Assembly (NCBI GenBank): GCA_016711045.1
Contig: JADJTT010000007.1
Coordinates: 124,001 to 188,000 of the forward strand
Direction of reading: 5' to 3'
DNA length: 64,000 nucleotides
Source of the DNA: Saprospirales bacterium
GTDB lineage: Bacteria; Bacteroidota; Bacteroidia; Chitinophagales; Saprospiraceae
Positions within the stretch are counted from its first letter, which is position 1, and each line of letters begins with the position of its first letter. Shown here one piece after another: positions 27,876 through 37,025 of the stretch. The notes under the pieces were generated by a model that saw nothing but the letters and a program-made list of their open reading frames with translations, was not told the DNA's origin and ran no database searches. The translations under genes and the position numbers were made by a program.

Positions 27876-29093
27876 CTAGCGGCCTGTCAGGTAATCCAGT
27901 TTCGCGCATGTCAATTGATACTGGGTTTGCGCCGATACTTTTTCCATTTGATAGCGAAATAGTTGTCGCTGCATACGCAGGATCTCTTCGAAATCTTTGC
28001 CGGCATTGCTGTAGGAGGACAGCAACAGGTCGATGGCCTGCTGGGTCTTGACCGTTTGGGTGTTTAGTAACGCATATGTCTGTGCGTTTTTTTCCAGGTC
28101 GTACCAGGTCATTTCATACATGGTGGCGAGGTCGTTTTCCATTTCCAGTTTCCGATCAGCGAGCGCGATCTGTTCGAGGCGAGACTCTTCCACGGCTGCA
28201 TCGTATTTTTTGCTCCAGATGGGGATAGTCATGGAGGCCATGGGCATCACCATATCCATTCCGGTATTGGGAAAAAGATCCCTTGACGACCGTTTGACCA
28301 GGGGCATGTATTGTATCCCGGCGCCGATCACTGGTTTTCGCATGAATGTCCTTGCCTTCTCCTCTGCAGCGGAGGCCTGTATCCGGTTGTTGAAGACAGT
28401 TAGAACGGGGTTGTGGTCGAGCAGGCTGTCGCGACGCGCCACTCCTTCGGGTTCCGGCAAGCCGCCGGAAATGGGAACGGGGGTATCGTCTTTTCTGTTC
28501 AGTAAGCGATTGAAGGCCACCAAAAGGGGCTTGCGCTTTTGTTCGAGTAAGGCGATCTCGGTTTTCACTTCATCGATCATGATATCGGCCCGGATAGCGT
28601 CGACCATCGGGGCTTGTCCATATTGAAACCGGTCGGTAGCCAGTTCTTTGCCCGCTTCCAGAACGCGGAGGAGATCATTTTGGATGCGAATTTTGGCCTC
28701 CAGTTCGAAGAGCGGATACCAGGCATTTTTGACCTTCCAGATTAATTCGTTTTCTGCGACCCGGATGGACGAATTTTTTACCTCTGCTACCCGGTTCGCC
28801 TGGGTTGACCGGGCCTTTAGCGATCCGATCCAGGGGAACATCTGCATGACAGAGATGCTGCCGAGTTGGTTGCCCATCGGCAGCATCATAGGGCGGGGGA
28901 ATACAGAAAGATTCAGCGTGGGCTCGGGCATGGCGCGAGCTTGCGGTACTTTTTGCAGCGCAGCCTTGTATTCCATTTTACCGGCCATGATGCCGGGGTT
29001 ATTTTCGAGCGCTATGTTCAGGTAATCTTCCAGGGTTTGTCCCGAAAGTCCTACTGCGCTCATCACGGATAAAATAAAAATGAATATTCGCAT
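27876..29093 (-). CDS. TolC-family outer-membrane efflux channel (CusC-like)
   Basis: A 405-residue protein with a signal peptide (MRIFIFILSVMSAVGLSGQ). The two OEP repeats of the TolC fold give long heptad helices with the conserved N-terminal phrase LEDYLNIALENNPGI. ATG 29093 is used instead of a TTG two codons upstream. Lying between cusA and cusB in the same direction, it should be the outer-membrane channel of the same tripartite pump. The CusC assignment rests on context. Confidence 0.88.
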   Translation of the reverse strand: MRIFIFILSVMSAVGLSGQTLEDYLNIALENNPGIMAGKMEYKAALQKVPQARAMPEPTLNLSVFPRPMMLPMGNQLGSISVMQMFPWIGSLKARSTQANRVAEVKNSSIRVAENELIWKVKNAWYPLFELEAKIRIQNDLLRVLEAGKELATDRFQYGQAPMVDAIRADIMIDEVKTEIALLEQKRKPLLVAFNRLLNRKDDTPVPISGGLPEPEGVARRDSLLDHNPVLTVFNNRIQASAAEEKARTFMRKPVIGAGIQYMPLVKRSSRDLFPNTGMDMVMPMASMTIPIWSKKYDAAVEESRLEQIALADRKLEMENDLATMYEMTWYDLEKNAQTYALLNTQTVKTQQAIDLLLSSYSNAGKDFEEILRMQRQLFRYQMEKVSAQTQYQLTCAKLDYLTGR

Positions 29094-29124
29094 GATCAAA
29101 TGGTTTTCATAGTTAACAAATAGC

Positions 29125-32100
29125 CTATTGCCGGCTTACCACTCGCTCCCTCCAGAAGGACTGAAGCACCGGTACCACAAACATGGTCATAAGCTGAATG
29201 GTCATCCCTCCGAAGGTGGGAATGGCCATGGGCACCATGATATCGGCGCCCTTTCCGGTAGAGGTGAGCACGGGCAGCAAGGCAATGATTGCCGTGGCAG
29301 CCGTCATCATGGCCGGTCGTACCCGCTTTTTACCGGCGACCAAAACCGCTTCCCGGACTCCGGCCACGGTGGTTGGTTTGCGCTCTTCGAAGACCTGGTG
29401 GATGTAGGTGCCCATGATCACCCCGTCGTCGGTGGCAATTCCGAACAACGCGATAAACCCTACCCATACGGCCACGCTGAGGTTGATGGGGTGCATCTGG
29501 AACAATTCCCGCATTTCCACCCCGGCTACCGAAAAGTTAAGGAACCAACCCTGTCCGTAAAGCCAGAGCATGATGAACCCCCCGGCAAAAGCGACAAATA
29601 CGCCTGAGAAGTGAATGGAGGAGGCGACGACCGTTTTAAACTGGAAGAACAATAGGAGGAAGATGGTGACCAGACTGATGGGAATGACGATGGAGAGCCG
29701 CTTCATTGCCCGCAGCTGATTTTCATAGCTTCCAGAAAACTTGTAGCTAACTCCTGCCGGTACGATCAATGCGCCCTGGTCGATTCGGTCCTGGATATAG
29801 CGCTGGGCTTCTTGCACTACATCTACCTCTGCATACCCCTCTTTTTTATCGAACAGCACATAACCGGTGAGAAAGGTGTCTTCGCTTTTGATCATCTGAG
29901 GTCCCGGGTTGTATTCGATGTGGACCAACTCGCCCAGCGGGACCTGAGCGCCGACAGGGGTCGGCACCAGCATTTTTTGAATACTTTCCGGGCTATCGCG
30001 CAACTCACGGGGATAACGCACCCGCACCGGGAATCGTTCCCTGCCTTCTACGGTCGTGGTCACCTCCATTCCTCCGATGGCGGTTTCGATAAATTCCTGT
30101 ACATCTTCGATGTTCAATCCGTAGCGAGCCGCAGCTTCCCGGTCGATATTGAGAAGGAGATAGGGTTTACCCACGATCCGGTCGGCAAAGGCTGCCTCGG
30201 CTTTAACGGAAGGCACTTCCTTCAGAATAGCTTCGAGTTGCAGGCCGAAGGCCTCTATGGTATTCAGGTCGGGGCCGTAAACCTTGATCCCCATGGGCGC
30301 CCGCATTCCGGTTTGAAGCATCACGAGCCGGGTTTCGATGGGCTGAAGTTTCGGCGCGGATGTCACGCCGGGTAGCCTGGTCACCCGGACGATCTCGTTC
30401 CAGATATCGTCGGGCGACTTGATCCCGGAGCGCCAGTTGCGGAAGTATTGCCCATCCGGATCCGGGATGAGATCGGAGGAGGCCACCCCTTGCAAAAGCG
30501 CTTCTTCATTGCTCAGCGTGTCGCCCGACACCAGGATGAAGCGATCTTTTTTATCCGTTCGGAACGTTTCTCGTTTTCCTTTTTCGTTGATCAGAAATTC
30601 GGGCTTGTAATTGATGACATTCTCGTACATGGAAATAGGAGCGGGATCCAGGGCCGTCTCGGCACGGCCGGCCTTTCCGACGGCTAGCTCCACTTCGGGG
30701 ATATTCGCCAGCAGCATGTCGAGCTGCCCGACTACCCGCCGGTTTTCTTCCATCCCGGAGTGGGGCATGGAAGTGGGCATCAGCAAGAAGCTGCCTTCAT
30801 CCAATGACGGCATAAATTCCTTGCCAAGACCAGGGAATTTGTGAATCATGCCACTCCACAGGCTTGTCGTCCGGATATTCCAGCCCGCCAGGTCTGTACT
30901 TTTGGCGATAAACCCGAAAGTCTTGTTCCAGCCGAGCCAAATGACCAGCCCGAAGAGGATGGTAAACAGGGGGATCACCATGAATTTACCCTTATTGGCA
31001 AGACACCATTTCAACACAGGCTCGTAGAAATGTACGATCGAGAGTAGCGCTCCCAAAATGACACCGAGGAAAAACAGCACAAACAGATAGTTGACAAACA
31101 GGGAGTTGTGGTGCCCGAGCGGGACCCATTCTTTCGTTAAAAAGAAGGTGGCCACCAGCACGACCACGCCGATGTTGATGACCTTTGGAAGAGATTTCCA
31201 CCGTGCTGGCCACCGACTTTCCAGGAGATTGTTCAGACCGATTACCACCAGCCATGCGGGAAGCCAGGTTTTATAGGCGATCGCAAGCAGGATACCGCCC
31301 GCCATCAGGGCTATATTCCAGACGCTACGCCCCCGTTTTTTGTCAAAATTCAACGACAGAACGAGGTGGGCTATAGCGGGAAGAACGACAATGCCCAGGA
31401 CGAAGGAAGCCCCAAGCGCAAAGGTCTTGGTAAAGGCCAGTGGTTTGAACAGCTTGCCTTCCGCTGCTTCCATGGCAAAGACGGGCAGGAAGCTGACTAC
31501 GGTGGTAGCCAGGGCCGTGGTGATCGCTCCGGAAACCTCGACGGTTGCCCTGTAGATCACCTCCAGTAAGGGACGACCCCGGGCGCCCTGGTTTTCAGGC
31601 AATTCCAGGTGGCGCACCATATTTTCTACGAAGACGATCCCGACATCTACCATCACCCCGATGGCAATGGCGATCCCCGACAAGGCCACGATATTGGCGT
31701 CGACCCCGGCGTAGCGCATCACGATAAAGGTCATGAGCACAGCCACCGGCAACATGCTCGAAATGAGCAGAGATGCCCTGAGGTTGAACACCAGGATAAT
31801 GACAACTATGATGCTGATGAGGATCTCGTGGGAAAGAGCCCGTTGCAGGGTGCCGAGGGTCTCGTATATGAGTTGGGTGCGATCGTAAAACGGAACTATG
31901 GTCAACTGACTTACCGTGCCGTCGGCCAGGGTCTTTTTGGGCAGACCTGGAGCAATTTCAGCGATCTTGTCCTTAACTCCATTGATGACGGCCAGCGGGT
32001 TGGAGCCATAGCGTGCTACCACTACTCCTCCGGCGACTTCCGCACCGTCTTTATCTAGAATTCCCCGTCGTGTGGCTGGTCCAATGGTGACCACGCCAAT

Positions 32101-32931
32101 ATCTTTGACGCGAATAGGGACGTTATCGTGTACATCAACCACGGCCAATTCGAGGTCTTCGACTTTTTTGAGGTAGCCCAGGCCTCGCATCAGGTATTCC
32201 GCCTGGTTGATTTCAATGGTTCGTGCTCCTGCATCGCGGTTCGACCTTTTTACGGCTTCCACAACCTTCATCAATGGAATATGATAGGCTTTGAGGGCAT
32301 CGGGATTCACATCTACCTGATATTCCTTGACGAACCCGCCTACGGAGGCCACTTCAGAAACACCTTCCACTGCGTTGAGGGCGTATTTTACGTAGTAATC
32401 CTGGATGGTACGAATTTCCTGAAGATCCCAGCCTCCAGCCACGTGGCCCTCCGGATCGCGTCCCTCCAGCGTGTACCAATACACTTGTCCTAGCGCCGTG
32501 GCGTCCGGGCCGAGGGCTGGACGTACACCGGGAGGCAGGAGCCCGTCAGGCAGGGAGTTCAACTTTTCAAGGATTCGGCTTCGCGACCAGTAAAACTCAA
32601 TTTTTTCATTAAAAATGACATAAATGCTGGTAAAGCCAAACATGGAAGTACTGCGAATCGATTGGACCCCAGGGATGCCGAGCAAGTAAGTGGTCAACGG
32701 GTAGGTGATCTGGTCTTCTACATCCTGAGGCGACCGGCCCATCCACTCTACAAACACGATCTGCTGGTTTTCCCCAAGGTCGGGGATTGCGTCTACCGGT
32801 ACCGGATCGGAAGGAAGAAAAGTCTTCCAACCGAACGGGGCAGTCGATATGCCCCAGCCGATAAACCCTGCCAGGATCAATAAGGTAACAAACTTGTTCT
32901 CCAGGAAAAAGCGAATGCTTCTATTTAGCAT
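29125..32931 (-). CDS. cusA: CusA/CzcA heavy-metal RND transporter
   Basis: A 1268-residue inner-membrane proton antiporter. The first helix is followed by PVDAIPDLGENQQIVFVEWMG, the HME-RND N-terminal signature. The TM4 proton-relay segment is GIAIAIGVMVDVGIVFVENM, and the C-terminal transmembrane block contains FGIATDDGVIMGTYIHQ. The Met-rich periplasmic path seen in CusA is suggested by LLMPTSMPHSGME. It is about 200 residues longer than E. coli CusA, the extra being an insertion of about four hydrophobic segments in the middle (about 520-690); I recall this as usual for Bacteroidota CusA. First gene of the CusACB operon. Confidence 0.92.
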   Translation of the reverse strand: MLNRSIRFFLENKFVTLLILAGFIGWGISTAPFGWKTFLPSDPVPVDAIPDLGENQQIVFVEWMGRSPQDVEDQITYPLTTYLLGIPGVQSIRSTSMFGFTSIYVIFNEKIEFYWSRSRILEKLNSLPDGLLPPGVRPALGPDATALGQVYWYTLEGRDPEGHVAGGWDLQEIRTIQDYYVKYALNAVEGVSEVASVGGFVKEYQVDVNPDALKAYHIPLMKVVEAVKRSNRDAGARTIEINQAEYLMRGLGYLKKVEDLELAVVDVHDNVPIRVKDIGVVTIGPATRRGILDKDGAEVAGGVVVARYGSNPLAVINGVKDKIAEIAPGLPKKTLADGTVSQLTIVPFYDRTQLIYETLGTLQRALSHEILISIIVVIILVFNLRASLLISSMLPVAVLMTFIVMRYAGVDANIVALSGIAIAIGVMVDVGIVFVENMVRHLELPENQGARGRPLLEVIYRATVEVSGAITTALATTVVSFLPVFAMEAAEGKLFKPLAFTKTFALGASFVLGIVVLPAIAHLVLSLNFDKKRGRSVWNIALMAGGILLAIAYKTWLPAWLVVIGLNNLLESRWPARWKSLPKVINIGVVVLVATFFLTKEWVPLGHHNSLFVNYLFVLFFLGVILGALLSIVHFYEPVLKWCLANKGKFMVIPLFTILFGLVIWLGWNKTFGFIAKSTDLAGWNIRTTSLWSGMIHKFPGLGKEFMPSLDEGSFLLMPTSMPHSGMEENRRVVGQLDMLLANIPEVELAVGKAGRAETALDPAPISMYENVINYKPEFLINEKGKRETFRTDKKDRFILVSGDTLSNEEALLQGVASSDLIPDPDGQYFRNWRSGIKSPDDIWNEIVRVTRLPGVTSAPKLQPIETRLVMLQTGMRAPMGIKVYGPDLNTIEAFGLQLEAILKEVPSVKAEAAFADRIVGKPYLLLNIDREAAARYGLNIEDVQEFIETAIGGMEVTTTVEGRERFPVRVRYPRELRDSPESIQKMLVPTPVGAQVPLGELVHIEYNPGPQMIKSEDTFLTGYVLFDKKEGYAEVDVVQEAQRYIQDRIDQGALIVPAGVSYKFSGSYENQLRAMKRLSIVIPISLVTIFLLLFFQFKTVVASSIHFSGVFVAFAGGFIMLWLYGQGWFLNFSVAGVEMRELFQMHPINLSVAVWVGFIALFGIATDDGVIMGTYIHQVFEERKPTTVAGVREAVLVAGKKRVRPAMMTAATAIIALLPVLTSTGKGADIMVPMAIPTFGGMTIQLMTMFVVPVLQSFWRERVVSRQ

Positions 32932-33034
32932 GATAGATCATCTGTTTGGCACAATGGATAGCAAAAGCAGGCATAATACACCCTAACCCCCTGCGGTCAG
33001 CATGACCGAGTGGCAATAATCAAACAGAGATCCT

Positions 33035-33463
33035 TTATAAACGGAACGTCTGCAGCAAGACCTGAAAATCGCTACAGACAATAGGCGGTTTAAAGAGTTG
33101 ATAGAAGGGTAAATGGGAGCCGGAAGCCGAAAGACTGGAAAATGGAACCACGAGCATCTCGATGGGTCCTACCGGTTTTTTCAAAAGTTTAAATCCAATG
33201 GGCAGGATTTGCTTATCCTGGTCAAGCTTGAAGTGTGTGATGGAATTGTGGCAACACCCCTTTTTATCCTTTTCCTGGTGCATGGCACACCCGTTGTGGC
33301 CCTTGCAGCAAGGCATCTTTTTGACATGCTCGCACTGTGTCGGCGGGGCAAAAAAACCAATCCCCTGTAGCTGATTCCGGCAATAGTGCCGGCTCAGCGT
33401 AAACCCCGTCGTACTGAAAAAGACCGAAAGGGCAAGGATCGTATGGAGGATTTTGCTCAACAT
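33035..33463 (-). CDS. HYC_CC_PP family protein
   Basis: A 142-residue exported protein with a signal peptide (ILHTILALSVFFSTTGFTLS). It carries the family's hallmark HYC (SRHYCRNQL), two CC pairs (MPCCKGHNGC and KGCCHNSITHF) and a C-terminal PP (LFKPPIVCSD). The many Cys, His and Met residues fit copper or other soft-metal binding. In Bacteroidota these proteins occur with Cus-type pumps, as here, directly upstream of cusA. The mechanism is unpublished to my knowledge. Confidence 0.85.
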   Translation of the reverse strand: MLSKILHTILALSVFFSTTGFTLSRHYCRNQLQGIGFFAPPTQCEHVKKMPCCKGHNGCAMHQEKDKKGCCHNSITHFKLDQDKQILPIGFKLLKKPVGPIEMLVVPFSSLSASGSHLPFYQLFKPPIVCSDFQVLLQTFRL

Positions 33464-33481
33464 TCTATATTGTAATGATTA

Positions 33482-33489
33482 CAAAAATA
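33482..33489 (-). promoter_or_regulatory. -7 promoter element of HYC_CC_PP gene
   Basis: On the minus strand this reads TATTTTTG, a TAnnTTTG match 18 nt upstream of the ATG. A 13-bp palindrome TGTAATGATTACA (33471-33483) sits between it and the start, a possible operator. Confidence 0.4.
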
Positions 33490-33575
33490 GATGTTTTATA
33501 GTTCCCCTTCGTTGAATAAGGAGCACAAACCCTGCAACCTCCACGACAAATCTTTGCCTTTTTCTTCTATTAGTA

Positions 33576-33606
33576 GGAGTGGGCGGGGCGAAACCCGGCC
33601 CACTCC
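33576..33606 (-). terminator. hairpin after MbnH-like gene
   Basis: A 9-bp perfect outer stem (33576-33584 with 33598-33606) plus an inner GGG/CCC, 11 nt past the MbnH-like stop. No long T-run follows, so termination may be weak. Confidence 0.45.
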
Positions 33607-33617
33607 ACATCCAACTA

Positions 33618-34637
33618 TTAAAAAATAGGATTGCTGATAAACTCCCAATCCGTCAGCGTTTGTAAAAACTCGATGATGAGTTGTTGTTCATCCGTGGTAA
33701 GGTCGATACCCAGTTTGTTGTTTTGCTGCAATTCAGAGGCGAGGGTAGGCGACATTATGACGCCCTGTGCATAGTGATCAAGCACTTCTTCCAGGGTGTT
33801 GAATCGACCGTCGTGCATATAAGGTGCGGTAATGGCTACATTCCGCAGACTTGGGACTTTAAACTTCCCCAGATCTCCATCCCATTCGGTGATCCGTGCG
33901 CGGCCTTCATCCATGAATACCGTGTCCAGCCCGTTGTTGCGGTAATCCTGATTGGTGAAGAGGACGCCACTATGGCAACTTGCACATTTTTCTTCAAAAA
34001 GTTTCATCCCTTTCTGCTGGTTGGCAGTTAAACTGCCCTTGCCCAGGTAAAATTGGTCATAGGCCGAATTGGCGGAAACGAGCAGGTTCATGTATTGAGA
34101 AAGCGCGTAGAGCATCAGTGGGGCGTTGATCGAATCGATCGGGCCGAACACCTCCTGAAACAAGTCCGGGTATTCTGAATGGGCATTCAGTTTCTGGACT
34201 ACATGAGCGAGGGTTTCGTTCATTTCTACCGGATTTTCGATGGCGTTGGGCGGCACGAAGTCCAGGTGAATGCCCCCACCATCCCACAAAAATTCTTTCA
34301 TAAAGGCCATATTGGCAATGCCAGGCGCATTCCGGATGCCGACCCGTTCGAACACCCCAAGGCTCAGGCGGTGCTGCGGATCGGCGAAGGCAACCGATTT
34401 GACGTGGCAACTGGAGCAGGCAATAGAGTTGTCGATCGAAAGGATCGGATCATTGAATATCTTTTTCCCCAATTTGAAACCATTTTCGGTTACCGGGTTA
34501 TTCTCAAAAGTATAAGTGGGCTCGGGAAAATGTGAAGGGCGGACAAATTGATAGGGGTTTTCAGGGTCGTTCCCGTCATCTTTTTGACAGGCCAAACCCA
34601 TGAGTATGACCAAAACAAATAGTATTGTCTGTTTCAT
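33618..34637 (-). CDS. di-haem cytochrome c peroxidase/MauG family, MbnH-like
   Basis: A 339-residue periplasmic lipoprotein (ILMGLACQKD). Two haem c sites are visible: CSSCH in DNSIACSSCHVKSVAFADP and CASCH in LFEEKCASCHSGVLFTN. The conserved FKVPSLRNVAITAPYMHDGRF segment is also present. Bacterial di-haem peroxidases reduce H2O2, but MauG-like members modify proteins. Being directly downstream of an MbnP gene, it matches MbnH, the di-haem enzyme that turns a Trp of MbnP into kynurenine in methanotroph copper systems. The MbnH role is inferred from gene order; peroxidase is the alternative. Confidence 0.82.
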   Translation of the reverse strand: MKQTILFVLVILMGLACQKDDGNDPENPYQFVRPSHFPEPTYTFENNPVTENGFKLGKKIFNDPILSIDNSIACSSCHVKSVAFADPQHRLSLGVFERVGIRNAPGIANMAFMKEFLWDGGGIHLDFVPPNAIENPVEMNETLAHVVQKLNAHSEYPDLFQEVFGPIDSINAPLMLYALSQYMNLLVSANSAYDQFYLGKGSLTANQQKGMKLFEEKCASCHSGVLFTNQDYRNNGLDTVFMDEGRARITEWDGDLGKFKVPSLRNVAITAPYMHDGRFNTLEEVLDHYAQGVIMSPTLASELQQNNKLGIDLTTDEQQLIIEFLQTLTDWEFISNPIF

Positions 34638-34652
34638 GTTTGCTGGATTTGG

Positions 34653-34692
34653 AAAAAGCCCCCGGACCGAAGGATACGGCCGGGGGCTTTTT
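34653..34692 (-). terminator. intrinsic terminator between mbnP and mbnH-like gene
   Basis: A perfect 13-bp G/C-rich stem (34653-34665 with 34680-34692) with a 14-nt loop; read leftwards it ends in CTTTTT. It lies between the MbnP stop and the MbnH-like start, so the second gene would rely on read-through or on its own weak promoter. Confidence 0.75.
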
Positions 34693-34704
34693 TATGCGAA
34701 GAAG

Positions 34705-35556
34705 TTACTGGTGAATATGGTCGTAAATGAACGCGGCATCCAGATTCTCTGCGGCAGCCTTGCCGTCGGAGGGTTTGTGCACGTTGTTATTCCCCGTAAA
34801 ATCGATCGTGTTGACGCCTTTAAACATCTTGAGGACGTCGAAATAAAGGTGTACTTCGGGGGCTTCACTGCTGTTGACAATGGCCTCGGTATCGAAGTTC
34901 AGGGTCAGACGGCGGTTGTTGTAGACGAAAGGAGTTCCGTCAATGTCTTTCCAGCCTCCAATGTGATAGACCATTCCCTTGGGATTATCGGTCATTACGG
35001 TTTCACCGCTTGCTCCTCCGATGGAAACATCCGATTGGCCTTCAAATTTTACCCCAATGTAGCCGGAATTCCAATTCCAGAACATTTTGTTGGCAGGATC
35101 CAATGCGCCGCCTGCAGCGCCTTCCAGGACGCCGTCTTCGTCTACGCCGACCGTGAAAGACAATTTGTTATAGCGGCCTGCGGGCACGTTTTCCAATTCA
35201 ACAGCCTGCGAAGTTGCATCGCTTTCGTCGATCAGGTAATATCCCTTTGAATCTGTTGCACTCACGCTTACCTCGTCTTCAAAATATTCGCCATTCGGGC
35301 CTTCAAGAACGATGTGGGAGATGTAATAGCGCAGTAAGGTGACATTGAACTGTTGGTCCATGCCGTTCATCAGATCGTATTCGGTATCACCGATCGTCTT
35401 CAGGTTCAGCTGGCGAACGATGTCATTGATAATGGCCACGTTGTCGAATTCCAGTCCTACAGGACCGGGCTCGTCCACTGGATCGACAGATTTGTCGGTG
35501 CAGCTGGCAACAAGGAACAGACTAAATAGAATAGCGAGCAAAGAAATATTTTTCAT
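34705..35556 (-). CDS. MbnP family copper-associated lipoprotein
   Basis: A 283-residue lipoprotein (LFSLFLVASCTDKS). The MbnP fold is recognised from VTLLRYYISHIVLE near residue 75, YYLIDESD, the VPAGRYNKLSFTVGVDE segment, and the Trp-rich MFWNWNSGYIGVKFEGQ. MbnP proteins bind copper at the cell surface or in the periplasm. In methanotrophs, one Trp is oxidised to kynurenine by MbnH; the W-x-W in MFWNWNSGY is a candidate, but I cannot tell which residue is modified. It stands between a Cys-motif outer-membrane protein and the MbnH-like enzyme. Confidence 0.85.
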   Translation of the reverse strand: MKNISLLAILFSLFLVASCTDKSVDPVDEPGPVGLEFDNVAIINDIVRQLNLKTIGDTEYDLMNGMDQQFNVTLLRYYISHIVLEGPNGEYFEDEVSVSATDSKGYYLIDESDATSQAVELENVPAGRYNKLSFTVGVDEDGVLEGAAGGALDPANKMFWNWNSGYIGVKFEGQSDVSIGGASGETVMTDNPKGMVYHIGGWKDIDGTPFVYNNRRLTLNFDTEAIVNSSEAPEVHLYFDVLKMFKGVNTIDFTGNNNVHKPSDGKAAAENLDAAFIYDHIHQ

Positions 35557-35577
35557 GATGATTTTTTTTAAAAATGG

Positions 35578-36474
35578 TTAGAAAATAAATGCAACATTGG
35601 CGGAGATCCGGGGTTTAGCGATCACTTCCCCTTCCGAGTAGTTTTGAGAAAAGGGGTGTGAATAGCTCGCCCCAAACAGGCAGTTATTCCACTTGACATT
35701 GAGTGAAGCCATGGCGTAGTAGCCTTCCCCACCCGTGGTGTGTGGGTTTTTCCCGTACGGATAGTCGTCCTGACCGATCCGCTCGTAGTAAACTCCTCCG
35801 AAAAGTGTGCCATCCAGCTTATCGCTGACGGATTTTCGGACAAACAACATTCCCGTCAACGCCAGTTGGTCGCCAAAGCGATAGCCGGAAGAGGTGGCGG
35901 AATTAACCTGGTAATTTCCCGTGGCTGAAGCACCCCAACGTTCCTGCTTGTATAGGAGACGAGACTGTAACAAGAGGCTCCAGGCCCCGTTCCCAACGTT
36001 GAAGTTATCGGGGAGGTCCTTTTGGTAGATATCCTCGTCGTAACGCCCCGTTGGGAAGCGAACACCCGCTCCTGCATCCCAGTATAGTTGGGAATGCGCA
36101 CCCAGCGGTTTGTTATCGAAAAAGGTGTAACTACCGACTATGCGCAAATCGGAAAGGCCCTGTGCGGAGAGGTCCTGATCATCGGTAACACGGTTGTTAT
36201 ACCGATAGGGCAGGAAGGCCGATACCTGAAGCCGGGGAGTAATGTGGTAGTTCCCGAAAAGTTCTACCGTGTGGAAATAATCGCGCGTGTTAGAGCCCAG
36301 GGCTTCCGATCCCCGAAAGGGGGAATAAAACCAGCTCAGCCCCAGAGTATTGTTACGGTACGCCGTAAGCAACCCCATTCCGCTTCCCGTGATGCTGCAA
36401 CCGCAAGCTTCACAGGCCATTCCTTGCACGCTAAGAGACATAGCAATACAAAGGCCAAGAATGTACTTGATCAT
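35578..36474 (-). CDS. outer-membrane barrel protein with N-terminal CxxCGC motif
   Basis: A 298-residue exported protein (signal MIKYILGLCIAMSLSVQGMA). The mature N-terminus starts with CEACGCSITGSGMGLLTAY, a Cys cluster suited to copper binding. The rest is antiparallel strand sequence ending in PRISANVAFIF, an aromatic C-terminus typical of an outer-membrane barrel. It is 22 nt upstream of mbnP in the same direction and so probably in its operon, perhaps as the pore that lets copper or a chelate through. Function is inferred from context. Confidence 0.72.
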   Translation of the reverse strand: MIKYILGLCIAMSLSVQGMACEACGCSITGSGMGLLTAYRNNTLGLSWFYSPFRGSEALGSNTRDYFHTVELFGNYHITPRLQVSAFLPYRYNNRVTDDQDLSAQGLSDLRIVGSYTFFDNKPLGAHSQLYWDAGAGVRFPTGRYDEDIYQKDLPDNFNVGNGAWSLLLQSRLLYKQERWGASATGNYQVNSATSSGYRFGDQLALTGMLFVRKSVSDKLDGTLFGGVYYERIGQDDYPYGKNPHTTGGEGYYAMASLNVKWNNCLFGASYSHPFSQNYSEGEVIAKPRISANVAFIF

Positions 36475-36509
36475 TTTTCATAAGATTAAAAAGTGAAGAA
36501 AAAAGAGGA

Positions 36510-36890
36510 TCAAGCAGCAATGGGAGGGCAGAAAAGGCCGGGCCTGAAATACCCGGTCAATGGGGGGTGATAGCCGAAAAAGGCTTTCCTTTCCCTTTTC
36601 GGTGGGGCGGAAAGGCTTTTTTCCGCCAAATAATCTTCAAAAAATATCGTAAAATCGATATTGGATATGGGCAAGATAAGATTCCTGCTCGACCCTTGCG
36701 CTTTGTTTTTCAGCAGCTGGGCCTTAAGATAGCAGCTCCCTTTACACCCTAATTCCGGTGAAAACCGGTTGATGCAACACTCCTCGGTAATATGCTTCTG
36801 ATTGATTTTGAAGCATACGCAAACAGCCGCATCTCTCCAATGGAAAGAAAGAAATGCAATGGAGAGCACTATGGCTGAAATTGGGTGCAT
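36510..36890 (-). CDS. small Cys-rich exported protein, copper-region type
   Basis: A 126-residue protein with a hydrophobic start (MHPISAIVLSIAFLSFHWRD) and a Cys cluster: VCVCFKINQ, then EECCINRFSPELGCKGSCYL, followed by KAQLLKNKA. I recall the C-x-N-x3-P-x2-x-C-x-G-x-C-x-L pattern from unannotated Bacteroidota proteins near copper genes. The C-terminus is basic and Pro-rich. ATG 36890 is chosen because a full -33/-7 promoter ends 5 nt upstream; the longer start at 36932 would be upstream of that promoter. First gene of the copper block's right end. Function unknown. Confidence 0.6.
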   Translation of the reverse strand: MHPISAIVLSIAFLSFHWRDAAVCVCFKINQKHITEECCINRFSPELGCKGSCYLKAQLLKNKAQGSSRNLILPISNIDFTIFFEDYLAEKSLSAPPKRERKAFFGYHPPLTGYFRPGLFCPPIAA

Positions 36891-36895
36891 GAGGT

Positions 36896-36927
36896 CAAAA
36901 GTAATATTTTTAATTAAAATATGCCAA
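36896..36927 (-). promoter_or_regulatory. -33/-7 promoter of small Cys-rich gene
   Basis: On the minus strand: TTG (36927-36925), 21 nt, then TACTTTTG (36903-36896), matching the Bacteroidota sigma-ABfr consensus. The box ends 5 nt before the ATG, so the transcript could be leaderless. Confidence 0.6.
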
Positions 36928-37025
36928 TTCATTCATTTATTCATTTTCATTTTACGGATCCACGCCAATATCTTTTTGCCCCGCCTTTTTAAACCGGCAG
37001 ACGAATAAGGGAATTGGTCTTCAAT

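Noticed and set aside
33471..33483. TGTAATGATTACA as a CopY/BlaI-type operator
   Set aside because: Half-sites are in the opposite order to the known TACAnnTGTA operators, and only one partial second site (near 25966) exists; kept only as a remark.
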